NCBI GenBank assembly: GCA_017992475.1
Contig: JAGOOO010000001.1
Span: 1 to 64,000 of the forward strand
Source: Caldisericia bacterium
GTDB taxonomy: Bacteria; Caldisericota; Caldisericia; JAAYUI01
DNA length: 64,000 nt
Reading direction: 5' to 3'
In this document: positions 1 to 10,400 of the stretch, in pieces
Layout: every line of letters begins with the position of its first letter
Position numbering within the stretch: position 1 is the stretch's first letter
The notes under the pieces: generated by a model
What the model saw: the letters and a program-made list of their open reading frames with translations, nothing else
What the model was told of the DNA's origin: nothing
Database searches by the model: none
Translations under genes and position numbers: made by a program

Positions 1-2
1 CT

Positions 3-173
3 GAAGGCGGCTATCGCTTTGATCCCAAGAAAATGGTTATTTGTGCAGTTCCTCAATCTCAGGTAAGCAGGATAAAAGAGTTTGTTAGGGAGGTTGATCA
101 GGAATCTTTTATGATGGTGTCTGACCTTTCAGAAGTTGTTGGAAAAGGTTTTGAGAGAAAATTACCCAAGTAA
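3..173 (+). CDS. YitT family membrane protein, C-terminal fragment (DUF2179 domain)
   Basis: The open frame enters from the left edge and ends at TAA, giving 56 residues. The tail contains a pattern like CAVPQSQVSRIKEFVREVD followed by SDLSEVVGKGF. This is the shape of the cytosolic DUF2179 domain that closes YitT-family membrane proteins (cysteine/valine strand, R-K-E helix, D then S-E-V-x-G-x-G-F). The membrane part lies outside the window. The family's transport or regulatory function is not established. It converges on the PQQ-repeat gene, and the two are separated by a symmetrical terminator. The call rests on motif memory over a short stretch. Confidence 0.7.
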   Translation, partial: EGGYRFDPKKMVICAVPQSQVSRIKEFVREVDQESFMMVSDLSEVVGKGFERKLPK

Positions 174-420
174 ATATATCATTTCTAAAATGATTCACAA
201 GAAATAATTATCTATACTTATTTTCTTTTGATCATCTAAAATAACCTATTATTTTTGAATTTTTAAGAAACCAACAGGGAGAGGAATAGGAATACCCCCC
301 AAAAAAATCTACCCATTTTTTTGTTATAAATCTTTGAACTCAAACTATCATATTACTAAATTAAATTATCCTTTAATGCAATCATATATACCAAGATAAT
401 AATGTAAAAATCAATAAAAA

Positions 421-442
421 AGCCCGAGGATATCCTCGGGCT
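421..442. terminator. Bidirectional intrinsic terminator
   Basis: A perfect 22-bp palindrome (11-bp arm AGCCCGAGGAT) is flanked by A-run on the left and T-run on the right, so it reads as a hairpin plus U-tract on both strands. It separates the YitT-family gene from the converging PQQ-repeat gene, whose stop codon is 20 bp away. The AT-rich stretch 174-415 before it holds no recognisable gene or promoter that I can support. Confidence 0.9.
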
Positions 443-461
443 TTTAAAGTAGGTTTTGATC

Positions 462-3230
462 TTATGGCCGAATTTGTTTTGTGAGGATTATTGATTTTGT
501 TGTGGCATCGTAAGTGACCTCAGCCCCGAATGCCTCAGCTATAAATCTGAATGGCACTGTTACTCTTCCGGATTTATGTGTTTCAGGAGGAGGTGATATT
601 TTTACACGTTTTCCGTTTACGATAGCCTCTGTTTTATTCACAACCATAGTTATTTTTATCTGACCATATTTTATCGAGATACTCTTGGTTTTCCCATCAT
701 AGTTGACCTCGGCCCCAAATGCATCTGCAATTGCCCTCAGTGGAACCATTGTTGTCCCACCTTTTATATAAGGTGGAGGATTAATTTGTACCTCAACTCC
801 ATCAACCATCATTGTTTGACTGCCAACAGTGAGTTCCACTCTCTTTTCGGCAATGTTTATAATTATAACATCAGCCATTGTTTTGTTGCCTGATTCGTCG
901 GTTACTTCAATCTTGAATATATTTTTGCTTGGGGCCGGTTTTAGCGGGACAGTAATAGTAAATGTATTTGGGGCATTTTGTTTTCCATTTATTTCGATGC
1001 CACCAAAAATAGCTTTAGCGGTTACAGTTTCATTGGCACTACCCATAATTACATAGGAATCCTGATTTACTAGGTCCCCTATCTTATCGATTGTTATTTT
1101 GGGTGATGTAACATCTTTCACCATTTCAACTTTTACAGGCAGCTCTAGTTCACCCTTTGGCCATTTGACTATTACGATGCCAGTGTGTGTTTTACTTAGT
1201 GCGAGGCCATTCGTTGATATCTCAAATTCAAAAGTGGCTTCGTTGTCTGCCGGAATAATTATTTCTTCTACTGGAACTTTCAACCATGGCGTGGTGGACT
1301 TGCAGCTTATCTTATATTCCTTTTTTGCCTGGTTGATGATCTGGAAAGATTTTTTGATGTTCTCACCCTGCTTGACACCAGCCAGTTCAATTTCCTTTGG
1401 CGCAAGAAGTGGTGGTGGATTATATGTTTTTTGAGCCTGGATAGTGATTTCGCCTTCACCATAATTATATTCAAGCTCTGCTTTTTCGGTTACAAGTTGG
1501 TCCATCTCAAGCGATTCAGGATTTGCTGTCGCTTTGATAGTTATTGTGTTTTCCGGGTCAATTTTCCCACTTGAAGGATCAAATGTAACCCACTTGCTTT
1601 TTGTAGTTATTTTGAATTTTGCTTCGTATGGTTCGGGGTTTTTAATTACGAATTCGATTGTACGCGTTGTGTCTTGTTCAACTTCGCCAAAATCCAATAT
1701 TTCTGTAAATTCCAGTGGCTGTTTCATATAAACTTCAACATTTGTAGATGCAGAGAGTTTACCAATTGAGGCTGTAATAGTGCAATTCCCCTTTTCAGCT
1801 GGAAGGAAAACTCCAAATTGGTCGATTGTGCCATATTTTGGAGGATCAACTTTCCAAACCGGTTGCAAACCAATGATTTTTTTGCCATCCTGGTCAAGAA
1901 CTGTTGCTTCAAATTGTATCTTTTCATTTACAAAAGCTGTTGGATTTTTTGGAGAAATATCAATTGAAGTTGGTTTTGGACCAGATTTCCCCTCGAAACA
2001 GATTATGTTGTTGTCTGTAGTTGAAACAATGACCATGTTATCAAGCACAGCAGGTGGTGTTGGAACAGCTCCATTGGTCTCATATTTTGCAGCTATTTTG
2101 CCAGAAAGCTTGTTGATACAGTAAAGATTGTCATCATAGCACCCAATAAGAATGTATTTTCCAAAAATTGTAGGGGAACCAATTATTTTTTCTGGTAGTG
2201 TAAGGTTCCATTTTTCTTTTCCTGTTTCTATGTCAAGCCCGTACATTTTTGAGTCTACGCAACCAAAAAAAACTGAATTTGAATCTTGATCAACTGCAAA
2301 GCCAGAAAAGACATCATCTTGGGTTTTGAACTTCCAGAGAACTTTCCCTTTTTCCTGCTCGACACAAACTATTGTATTTGGTGTTGGTTTATCTTCATCA
2401 TCATTTGCAAAATAGTTTGTATTGGAACTTCTCTGATCTATTGACGCGATAATTTTATCTTTGTATGAAGAAATGTTTGCCAAACCTGTTCCACCATTGC
2501 CAACAAATGAACTCCATATTTGGCGACCATTTGATGGGGACAGGCAATAGAGATTGTCCATTAGCACAAATAATTTATTGTTAGAAATGATTGGGGATGA
2601 ATAGGAATAATAGTTTGAACTGCTTGTAATTTTATCAAGCCAGAGTTTTCCTCCTGACATGGAAAAACATGCTATTTTTCCAAGGCCAAAAGTTGTGTAT
2701 ATCTTGTCGTCGTAAATTGTTGGTTTCGGGGAGTAAATGATTGTTTGCATTACCTCTGAGATGTCGACATCATAGCTCCATAAGGGCATGCCGCTTTTTG
2801 TTGAAAGACATTTCATGCCCATAGCATCGCCATAAAAGATTTTCTCGCCTGAAATTGCCATTTGAGAAAACAACATTGGAAGATCCAGTTGTCTTGACCA
2901 TATAATTTTGCCATCAGTTGATCTCAGGCAATGCATCATTGTTTTTTTGAAATCGAGATCTTCTGTAATGGTGTAGATTTTTCCTTTAGCAGTCACTAGT
3001 GATTCTATACCAATAAAATCTGATTCTGGTATCTTGGATTCCCATTTTTTCTTCAGAAGTGAAACATCTTCAATGCAATGATCTTGAGCAACACCTGAAT
3101 GTTCTTCATCTCCACCAAACATTGGATAAATGCAGCTGTTATTGTCATCATCATCTTCTGCGGTTATCATCGGCGGTGTGATTGAGCAAAAGACCACCAG
3201 TGAAATCAAAATAGCGATAGTTTTTTTCAT
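462..3230 (-). CDS. Secreted PQQ-repeat beta-propeller protein with C-terminal copper-amine-oxidase-like (stalk) domain
   Basis: The predicted protein has 922 residues. It opens with a signal peptide (MKKTIAILISLVVFCS) and an acidic linker. Residues about 45-425 hold PQQ-like propeller blades (repeated G-x-x-x-W, C-x-x-x-x-G-K-x-x-W). Next come a Big2-like Ig domain (about 430-505), two ASH/HYDIN-like domains (about 510-705), another Ig-like domain (about 715-795) and a two-repeat copper-amine-oxidase N-terminal-like module (about 800-915, MVPLRAIADAFGAEV and VPFRFIAEAFGAEV). No catalytic residues are recognisable, so a surface or binding role is inferred. An in-frame ATG 15 nt upstream overlaps the preceding stop, but the ATG used here has GGGAGG 6 nt before it, so the upstream codons are probably the ribosome-binding site itself. 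It is co-transcribed with the larger paralogue upstream. Confidence 0.85.
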   Translation of the reverse strand: MKKTIAILISLVVFCSITPPMITAEDDDDNNSCIYPMFGGDEEHSGVAQDHCIEDVSLLKKKWESKIPESDFIGIESLVTAKGKIYTITEDLDFKKTMMHCLRSTDGKIIWSRQLDLPMLFSQMAISGEKIFYGDAMGMKCLSTKSGMPLWSYDVDISEVMQTIIYSPKPTIYDDKIYTTFGLGKIACFSMSGGKLWLDKITSSSNYYSYSSPIISNNKLFVLMDNLYCLSPSNGRQIWSSFVGNGGTGLANISSYKDKIIASIDQRSSNTNYFANDDEDKPTPNTIVCVEQEKGKVLWKFKTQDDVFSGFAVDQDSNSVFFGCVDSKMYGLDIETGKEKWNLTLPEKIIGSPTIFGKYILIGCYDDNLYCINKLSGKIAAKYETNGAVPTPPAVLDNMVIVSTTDNNIICFEGKSGPKPTSIDISPKNPTAFVNEKIQFEATVLDQDGKKIIGLQPVWKVDPPKYGTIDQFGVFLPAEKGNCTITASIGKLSASTNVEVYMKQPLEFTEILDFGEVEQDTTRTIEFVIKNPEPYEAKFKITTKSKWVTFDPSSGKIDPENTITIKATANPESLEMDQLVTEKAELEYNYGEGEITIQAQKTYNPPPLLAPKEIELAGVKQGENIKKSFQIINQAKKEYKISCKSTTPWLKVPVEEIIIPADNEATFEFEISTNGLALSKTHTGIVIVKWPKGELELPVKVEMVKDVTSPKITIDKIGDLVNQDSYVIMGSANETVTAKAIFGGIEINGKQNAPNTFTITVPLKPAPSKNIFKIEVTDESGNKTMADVIIINIAEKRVELTVGSQTMMVDGVEVQINPPPYIKGGTTMVPLRAIADAFGAEVNYDGKTKSISIKYGQIKITMVVNKTEAIVNGKRVKISPPPETHKSGRVTVPFRFIAEAFGAEVTYDATTKSIILTKQIRP

Positions 3231-3241
3231 TCTGCCCTCCC

Positions 3242-6200
3242 TCATGGCATTTTGTCCATGTTAAGTGTTATTGTTTTTGTTTTTGGGTCCCATTCCACCT
3301 GCGCGCCAAGCGCTTCAGCAATAAATCTAAACGGGACCATTGTCTTCCCGTTGTAGATAATTGCTGGTGGTTTTATCAATTTGGTCTCTCCATCAACGAT
3401 TGCAGTCTGGGAGCCAATAAATATGATTATCTTTCTTCCATCAAGTGTTATTGTGACAGAGTTGGTATCTTTGTTAAATTCTGTTGTAGCGTCAAAAGCA
3501 TCGGCGATTGCTCTTACAGGTACCATTGTTGCCCCACGAAGTATAGTTGGTGGTGGGTTTATGGCCACTGATTTCCCATTTACGGTCATAGTTGCCACTC
3601 CGACAGTCATGACAACCTTTCTTCTTTTTATGTTTACAATAAGCACTTCTTTGACTGTTTTATTGCCTGATTTGTCAGTACTTTCAATGATTATTGTTTT
3701 TTTAGAAGGTGCTTGGACAACTTTTATTTTTGCGCTGAACTGGGTTCCAGTGAGTTTTGCCTGAATCCCATCCACAATCACAGAGCAGCCTTTTTCTGTT
3801 TCTCCGGTAATTTCTGCTTCTGTTGCGTTATATATCGTTATGGTATCGGAAATTCTGATTTGTGGAGGCGTTTTGTCTGGCAGGGCATTGACTTTTACGG
3901 GTACCTCGACATTTCCAAGGGGCCAATCAAACATGACTAGTCCATTGTATGTTTTGTTCCCTTCAAATTCCCAAGTTTCGATAGTTATTGTAACCGACCC
4001 ATCCTTGCCAGATTTGATTGCTACACTTTCAGGGCTGTATTTGATCCAGTTAGCACTGGAAGAAATGGCCATTTGAACATCGTTTTTTGTGTTGTTTGAT
4101 ATTATGATCGTTCTAGACTGTATTTGCGAAACTTGGATGTCCCCAATATCAATTTCTGTTCTTGAGAATGATATTCCCTTGCCTACCACTTTCACCTTGA
4201 TGTCTTTTTTGTCATCTCCCCAATCAAGATTCAGTTTTCCTGTTAACCAGGCGCCATCAGGCAGTTTATCTGGCACAGTCCTGATTTTTAGAGTGTATGT
4301 TTCACCTTTCTGGATATGAACACTTGGCAGCGAGCATTCAAACCACTCGTCGCTCTCACTAATTCTAATATCAATTGAGGTGCAAGACTGGTTTTTTACC
4401 TTTAGCTCCAGGGTTTTTTCTACACCAGGCTCGACCGTACCAAAGTCAATTTCGTCCGAACATTCAGGTGGTATTTTCCCTACAACTTCTATGTCAAGAT
4501 TTGCTTCAAGTTTTTCTGTGCGGCATATTATTTTGCATTTGCCGATACTTGTTGCTTTGAGGACACCCTTATCGCTTATTGTAACAATCCCTTCTGGTTC
4601 TGACGCCCAGGATACTGGATAACCTCTCATCTGATTATCTTTTGCATCCAGTACTGCGCCTTCAAGCTGAACTGTTTGTTCCAGCTCTACTTTTTCTCCA
4701 ATATTCCTGATTTCAAGTTTTGTTGGAACTGCATTTTCATCGTTATTTAAACAATAAACGATTCCTTCGTCGTCGACTGCATAAAGGTCTCCATTTACAA
4801 GGATTACACCACTTGTGATGGGCGCTTTTGTTGGAACTGTCCATACCAAGGAACCAGCGTTTTTGTCGATGCAGAATATTTTTAAAGCTGTGTTGCCAAA
4901 AAAGAGTTTGTCGCCGCTTAAAACTGGCGTTGCTGATATTATGCCCTCGGAGTTAAAAATCCATTTCCTTGTACCTTTTTTTGCATCAAGGCAGTACATG
5001 AAACCATCACTGCACCCAAAATACACAAATTCACCGTCTGAGATGATACTTGAGTGAATTTTCCCCTCAATTTTTGAGGACCATACATTTTTCCCAGATA
5101 CTAGATCAATGCAATTAACGAATGTTTGTTCTGATGCACCTATGTTGTTAGTAGATGCAATAGAGGTAACAATAAAAATATTGCCATTACTTATTGATGG
5201 AGAATTTGTTGGTTTTCCACTAAGGGATGATTCCCAGATTATTAATCCTGTGCTGGATTCAATGCAATATAACTTGCTGGCTGATACAGCGTACACTTTC
5301 CCTTTGTCATATGCTGGATATGCGGATACACTTTCTCCTAGTGGAGTAGACCAGATTTTTTCTCCTGTATCGGAGGCAACACTATATAGATTCCCATCGC
5401 TGGCTGTGAAGAATATCCTGCCCGGTCTACTTATGGGTTTAATATTTACTTTACTATTTTTATCTGCGTCTATTTTGAAGCTCCATCGTTCTTTTCCGGT
5501 TTCCACACTCATCGAATATAGTTCGTAGCTGGAACCAAAGAGGATATTGCCACCTTCAATAGAGGCCGAACCCTCATTTGTTGATTCCATGGATTCATTC
5601 CAGAGTTTTTCACCGCTTGATCTTTTCAAACAGAACAATTTTCCATAGTGATTCGAATTAGCGAGTGCGACAAAAATTTTTGACTGGTCAGAAAGTAGCG
5701 AATAGTTTGATTCACCAGCTTTTAATGCTGTTATCCAGGCTTTTTTCAAGTAATTTGATGTCGGTGCACATTTGGGGTCGCAAGTGAAGCTGTGAGTGGA
5801 TGTTTTGCCAAAATTCTTCCATTCACATGAATTTGGATCCTCTTCTGATCCTGACAGTGTGTATGCCATCAATTCAACGCTGGCTTCCAAAGATCCAGAA
5901 CTTATTGTGATTTTACCTTTATAAATGCCACTTTGGGCCATTTTATCAGGAATCAGGGAAACTTTGATTTTCCCATCCTGACGCCCGTTAAGCGATATCT
6001 TTGTTTTATCTATCCTTATCCAATCACCATTTGTTATGGTGACTTTGAATTCTTGTTGGGATTGTTGGTTGTTTCTGACATTAATTTCTCTTTCCAGCTT
6101 TTGGCCAGATGTGATTTCGCCAAAATCAATAATGTGCTGATTGACGATTGATTCAGTATAACAGTGCAAAGTTCCATCGGCTTCTCCAACAACTACCATA

Positions 6201-7360
6201 TTATTGGAAATTGAGAAAGAACTACCCGCGTATGAATCCAAACTAGCTTGCCATAGTGTTGCACCTGTTTCGAGATCAAGTGCGTATGCTATTCCTTTGC
6301 CAAAAGTCAGATACACAATTCCATTTGAGATAGCAGGGTCTGTTGTGCTACCAATATCAGCAAATTTTTTCCATATTATTTTCCCTGATGCGATGTCGAT
6401 GCCATATATGCTGCAATCCGATGATCCATCCTTTATGTTCTGCTGTTCTGGGTCCATTGTGCCAATGACCAACATATTTCCTGATATTCCCGGAGTGCTC
6501 GCGATTGGATGATCAAGTTTGATCATCCAGACTTCATTTCCGGTATTTGCATCAACACAATACAACTGTCCTTTAGAATTTCCAAAATAAATCTTCGCAT
6601 CTTTGTGGGCCGAGCTTGCAATAAAATCATTATCTGATTGGCCGTATGTTTTTTTCCAGACGATAGCTCCATTTTCCTGGTTTAAACAATAAATTGTTCC
6701 ATCAGATGCGCCTATATATAATTTCCCATTGGAGCAGACCGGTGAAGATGAATAAATCATAGCTCCTATTTTTGTCTTCCATTTCATTGCCCCTGATGTG
6801 GCATCAAGGCAGTAAATGAAATTGTTTTCATCAAATGTACCGAAAAAAACACTCGATCCAACCACAACTGGTGAACACATGACAGGGCATTTTGTATCAA
6901 ATTTCCAGAGCTCTTTGCCATCGAGTGCATTGAAGCAATAAAATTTGCATCCACGAAACAACTCTTCAGATGGTTTATAACCTGCGAAACAGCCGGAGTA
7001 AACTTTCCCGCCATAGACAGCAGGAGCACAATAGTTTCCATAACCACTCATCCTTGCTTTCCACATTTCTTTTCCAGTTGTAAGATCGATGCAGTGCAAA
7101 CTGGCATTTGGAGTGCTTCTCGCATGATCACAAAAAAATACCTTTCCATTAGATATGACAGCTGGAGAATCTATTCTTCCATTCGCAGTAAAAGTCCAAA
7201 GCTCTCTAAGTTCCGCAGAGCCTGGGCCACATGATGAATAGCCTTGTGATTCAGCTGTACCATGAAAGAAATTCCAGTCGCAATCATCAATTGCAATAGC
7301 GGTGGTCAGTGTTGTTATAAGAAAAATAGTTATTATTGCCAAAAATATCGTCCTCTTCAT
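3242..7360 (-). CDS. Secreted double PQQ-repeat protein with stalk domain, paralogue of the downstream gene
   Basis: The protein has 1372 residues, begins with a signal peptide (MKRTIFLAIITIFLITTLTTA), and its start has AGGAGGG before it. It is built like two copies of its neighbour joined head to tail. There is a first PQQ propeller (about 30-400), an ASH-like domain (about 405-500), a second linker plus propeller (about 510-885), a Big2-like domain (about 890-960), two ASH-like domains (about 965-1160), an Ig-like domain (about 1170-1240) and a copper-amine-oxidase-like two-repeat module (about 1248-1370). Both propellers begin with a D/E-x-x-W-x-x-F segment, which suggests internal duplication. 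Function is unknown. Secretion and modular adhesion-type architecture are what the sequence shows. Confidence 0.85.
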   Translation of the reverse strand: MKRTIFLAIITIFLITTLTTAIAIDDCDWNFFHGTAESQGYSSCGPGSAELRELWTFTANGRIDSPAVISNGKVFFCDHARSTPNASLHCIDLTTGKEMWKARMSGYGNYCAPAVYGGKVYSGCFAGYKPSEELFRGCKFYCFNALDGKELWKFDTKCPVMCSPVVVGSSVFFGTFDENNFIYCLDATSGAMKWKTKIGAMIYSSSPVCSNGKLYIGASDGTIYCLNQENGAIVWKKTYGQSDNDFIASSAHKDAKIYFGNSKGQLYCVDANTGNEVWMIKLDHPIASTPGISGNMLVIGTMDPEQQNIKDGSSDCSIYGIDIASGKIIWKKFADIGSTTDPAISNGIVYLTFGKGIAYALDLETGATLWQASLDSYAGSSFSISNNMVVVGEADGTLHCYTESIVNQHIIDFGEITSGQKLEREINVRNNQQSQQEFKVTITNGDWIRIDKTKISLNGRQDGKIKVSLIPDKMAQSGIYKGKITISSGSLEASVELMAYTLSGSEEDPNSCEWKNFGKTSTHSFTCDPKCAPTSNYLKKAWITALKAGESNYSLLSDQSKIFVALANSNHYGKLFCLKRSSGEKLWNESMESTNEGSASIEGGNILFGSSYELYSMSVETGKERWSFKIDADKNSKVNIKPISRPGRIFFTASDGNLYSVASDTGEKIWSTPLGESVSAYPAYDKGKVYAVSASKLYCIESSTGLIIWESSLSGKPTNSPSISNGNIFIVTSIASTNNIGASEQTFVNCIDLVSGKNVWSSKIEGKIHSSIISDGEFVYFGCSDGFMYCLDAKKGTRKWIFNSEGIISATPVLSGDKLFFGNTALKIFCIDKNAGSLVWTVPTKAPITSGVILVNGDLYAVDDEGIVYCLNNDENAVPTKLEIRNIGEKVELEQTVQLEGAVLDAKDNQMRGYPVSWASEPEGIVTISDKGVLKATSIGKCKIICRTEKLEANLDIEVVGKIPPECSDEIDFGTVEPGVEKTLELKVKNQSCTSIDIRISESDEWFECSLPSVHIQKGETYTLKIRTVPDKLPDGAWLTGKLNLDWGDDKKDIKVKVVGKGISFSRTEIDIGDIQVSQIQSRTIIISNNTKNDVQMAISSSANWIKYSPESVAIKSGKDGSVTITIETWEFEGNKTYNGLVMFDWPLGNVEVPVKVNALPDKTPPQIRISDTITIYNATEAEITGETEKGCSVIVDGIQAKLTGTQFSAKIKVVQAPSKKTIIIESTDKSGNKTVKEVLIVNIKRRKVVMTVGVATMTVNGKSVAINPPPTILRGATMVPVRAIADAFDATTEFNKDTNSVTITLDGRKIIIFIGSQTAIVDGETKLIKPPAIIYNGKTMVPFRFIAEALGAQVEWDPKTKTITLNMDKMP

Positions 7361-7386
7361 ATTTGTCCCTCCTATGGCAACAAGTT

Positions 7387-7414
7387 ATTGTAAATAATAA
7401 AATTTAAATTTCAA
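7387..7414 (-). promoter_or_regulatory. Promoter of the PQQ-protein pair
   Basis: On the minus strand TTGAAA (7409-7414) is followed after 16 bp by TACAAT (7387-7392). The start codon lies 26 nt further on, with AGGAGGG between, so the predicted leader is about 19 nt. It sits directly behind the rpoC terminator, which makes this pair an independent unit. Confidence 0.6.
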
Positions 7415-7450
7415 CAACCCAGTCCGAACCATTATAGGCCGTAAAATAAA

Positions 7451-7476
7451 AAAGGCGACCCTATAGGGTCGCCTTT
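7451..7476 (-). terminator. Terminator of the rpoB-EF-G-rpoC operon
   Basis: A perfect 26-bp palindrome (13-bp arm AAAGGCGACCCTA) is followed on the minus strand by a T-rich run. It starts 24 bp after the rpoC stop codon. Confidence 0.92.
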
Positions 7477-7499
7477 TTGTAAATTTTTGTTTACGAAAG

Positions 7500-10400
7500 T
7501 TAATCCTGCTGTTTGGGTGGTGCAGTTTCCTGATCCGTTGTGAAAGGAGTTTCCTCCTTTGTTTCCACAACCATGTCAAGATAGCATGGGGTTCCTGTGC
7601 CTGCAGGTATGAGTTGTCCTACAATGACTGCTTCTTTGAGGCCGTGTATCGGGTCTATCTTGCCTTTTACAGCTGCTTCAGCAAGAACCCTTGGTGTTTC
7701 CTGGAACGAAGCTGCAGAGAGGAATGATTCGGATGTGATAGCTGATTTGGTGACCCTTTGAAGTATTGGTTCGAATGTTGCAGGTTTTTTGTTTTGTGCA
7801 ATCAGATATCTGTTTTCTTCCTCAATTTCCTGCTTGTCGGCAGTTTCACCAGGCAAGAATCTTGAATCTCCCGAATCTTTGATTTTTATTCTGCGGAGGA
7901 GCTGTCTGATGATTATTTCGACATGCTTATCGTTTATGTCTACACCCTGTGATTTATAGACTTTTTGAATTGCTTCGATCAGATAAGACTGGGTGGCCAT
8001 TACACCTTTAATTCTCAATAGTTCGTGTGGATTGAGTGAGCCTTCGGTTATTGGCGTTCCTGCCTCTACTTCCTCATTGTTTTGAACAAGAAGCTGGCTT
8101 GTGTATGGCACTTCGTATGTTTTTTGGGCACCGTCTTTGGAGGTTACAATAACATTGAGCATATCCTTGCCCTGATCGATTGTTATCTTGCCGGATATTT
8201 CAGTGACAGGAGCTTCTCCCTTTGGCTTCCTTGCTTCAAAAAGCTCCTCGACCCTTGGAAGACCGGTGGTGATGTCGGCCGAAGCGACGCCTCCGGTGTG
8301 GAATGTCTGGAGTGTGAGCTGTGTGCCTGGTTCTCCGATTGATTGGGCGGCGACGATTCCAACTGCTTCGCCAACATTCACAAGGTTTCCGGAGGATAAG
8401 TCTCTGCCGTAGCAAAGAGCGCATACACCTTCGGTGCTCTGGCAAGTAAGTGGTGAACGCATTCTGACTTGTGCTATTCCAGCATCATTGATCTCTTCGA
8501 CTGCCTTTTCATCAACCATCTGGCCTGCCTTGACGATTGCCCATGGCTCGCCAGTTGCAACAGCAATCTTTTCGAAATCAAGATTCTTTGCTGTTTTAAG
8601 CATTTGCTTGGTTATTTTGGACCCACGTTCATAATGAATCTTACCACGTTTGACGATGTCATGGGCTAAAATCCCGCCAACAACTGATTCATCATCAACT
8701 GGCACTGTTTTTGAAGGATAACCAAGGATATCTTCGATTGCTATTCTGCCTATTATTCTGTCGCCAAGCTGTTCAACGATTGTTTTGTCGTCATAGAGGG
8801 CTGTGTAAACAACGCCATCAATGGATGTTTTGACCTTTGCAATCTTGATGTTCGCTTCGTCCATCAGCTGGGCTTTTTTCCATGTGATTGTTTGCCCCGC
8901 ACTGATGATTACTTCACCAGTTTCAGGATTGACGATATCTTCTATGGCAATTTTCCCGACAGCCTGTTTTGAAATGGGTTTTACAACCTTGTTGGCGATG
9001 ATTATTGGATAAATTTCTGTCTGGGAGCAATCATATTCCCTGACTATGATGTCGTGCGAAACATCAACAAGACGCCTTGTAAGATAACCAGAGTCTGATG
9101 TCCTTAGAGCGGTGTCTGCGAGACCTTTTCTGGAACCGTGGGTTGACATGAAGTATTCAAGAACCGTAAGGCCTTCTCTGAGGTTGGATTTAATTGGAAA
9201 CTCGATGATTTTATTGGTAGGGTCGGTCATAAGTCCCCTCATTCCGACCATCTGATTGATCTGCTTAGGTGATCCTCTTGCTCCCGAGTTTGCCATCATG
9301 TGGACCGAATCAAACTTGCCGAAGTTGGCAAAAACAGCGCCCTTGATGTCATCAGTTGCACCAGTCCAGAGTGTTACTATTGCTTGATATCTTTCGTTGT
9401 CAGAAATAAGACCGTTGTCAAAATATTCTGTTATTTTATCTACTTCTTTTTCTGCTTTCTTGATGATTTCATTTCTTTGTGGTGGGATTTTCATATCTGT
9501 CAGGGCGATTGTTACACCGGCCTGGGTCGACATTTCATATCCGATGTCCTTGATGATGTCGAGCAATTCTGCGGTTATTGCAGGTCCATTGAGTCTGAAA
9601 CACTCTGAAATGTGCTTCTGGATCATCTTGACTGCCATCAGTTCATTGAAGAATGGAAGGTTCCATTTTGTTGGGGCTTTGTCGCCAGCCATCTCAGCAA
9701 CGGCTGCCCTATGGGTAATGCTCTTTTCAAGGGCTTCTCTGATCCTGCCATTGTAGATGACTCTTCCAACTGATGTTTTTATCTCAAGGCCCTTGAGGTC
9801 TTTGACTTGGACGGTTTTACCCTTTTGGAAGAGGCTTTCACCCTTTGGAATCCTGAAGTTGATTTTGTCATGAAGGCTTACAAGGCCAGCATTCAGTGCA
9901 GCATTTACCTCATAATAGCTGTCATAAACTTTCTTCTCATGATAGGTATCATTTTCCAGGGAGATGTAGTAGCAACCTAAAACGATGTCTTGGATTGGTT
10001 TGATGATCGGCTGTCCAGAGGCTGGCGAAAGAATCGAGCGCGATGAAAGCATCAACAATCTTGATTCCATCTGTGCCGCAATGGTCAGAGGAACATGAAC
10101 TGCCATCTGGTCACCGTCGAAGTCAGCGTTGAATGGCGGGCAGACGAGAGGTGGTATCTGGAGTGCTTTGCCTTCAACAAGGATTGGGTCAAATGCTTCA
10201 ATGCCCAGCCTGTGAAGTGTTGGAGCGCGATTTAGAAGCACCGGGTGACCTTTGACGACCTCTGATAGGATTCTGTAAACCTCTGGATGTTGCTGCTCGA
10301 TTAGAGACCTTGCCTGTCTGAGACTCTGGGTGAAGCCAGTTCTGACAAGACCTTCCATCACGAATGGCTTGAAGAGTTCGAGGGCCATTTCTTTTGGAAG

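Noticed and set aside
174-415. AT-rich stretch after the YitT-family gene as promoter or small gene
   Set aside because: Both flanking genes end here (convergent), so a promoter is not needed, and no frame with a start and ribosome-binding site is convincing.
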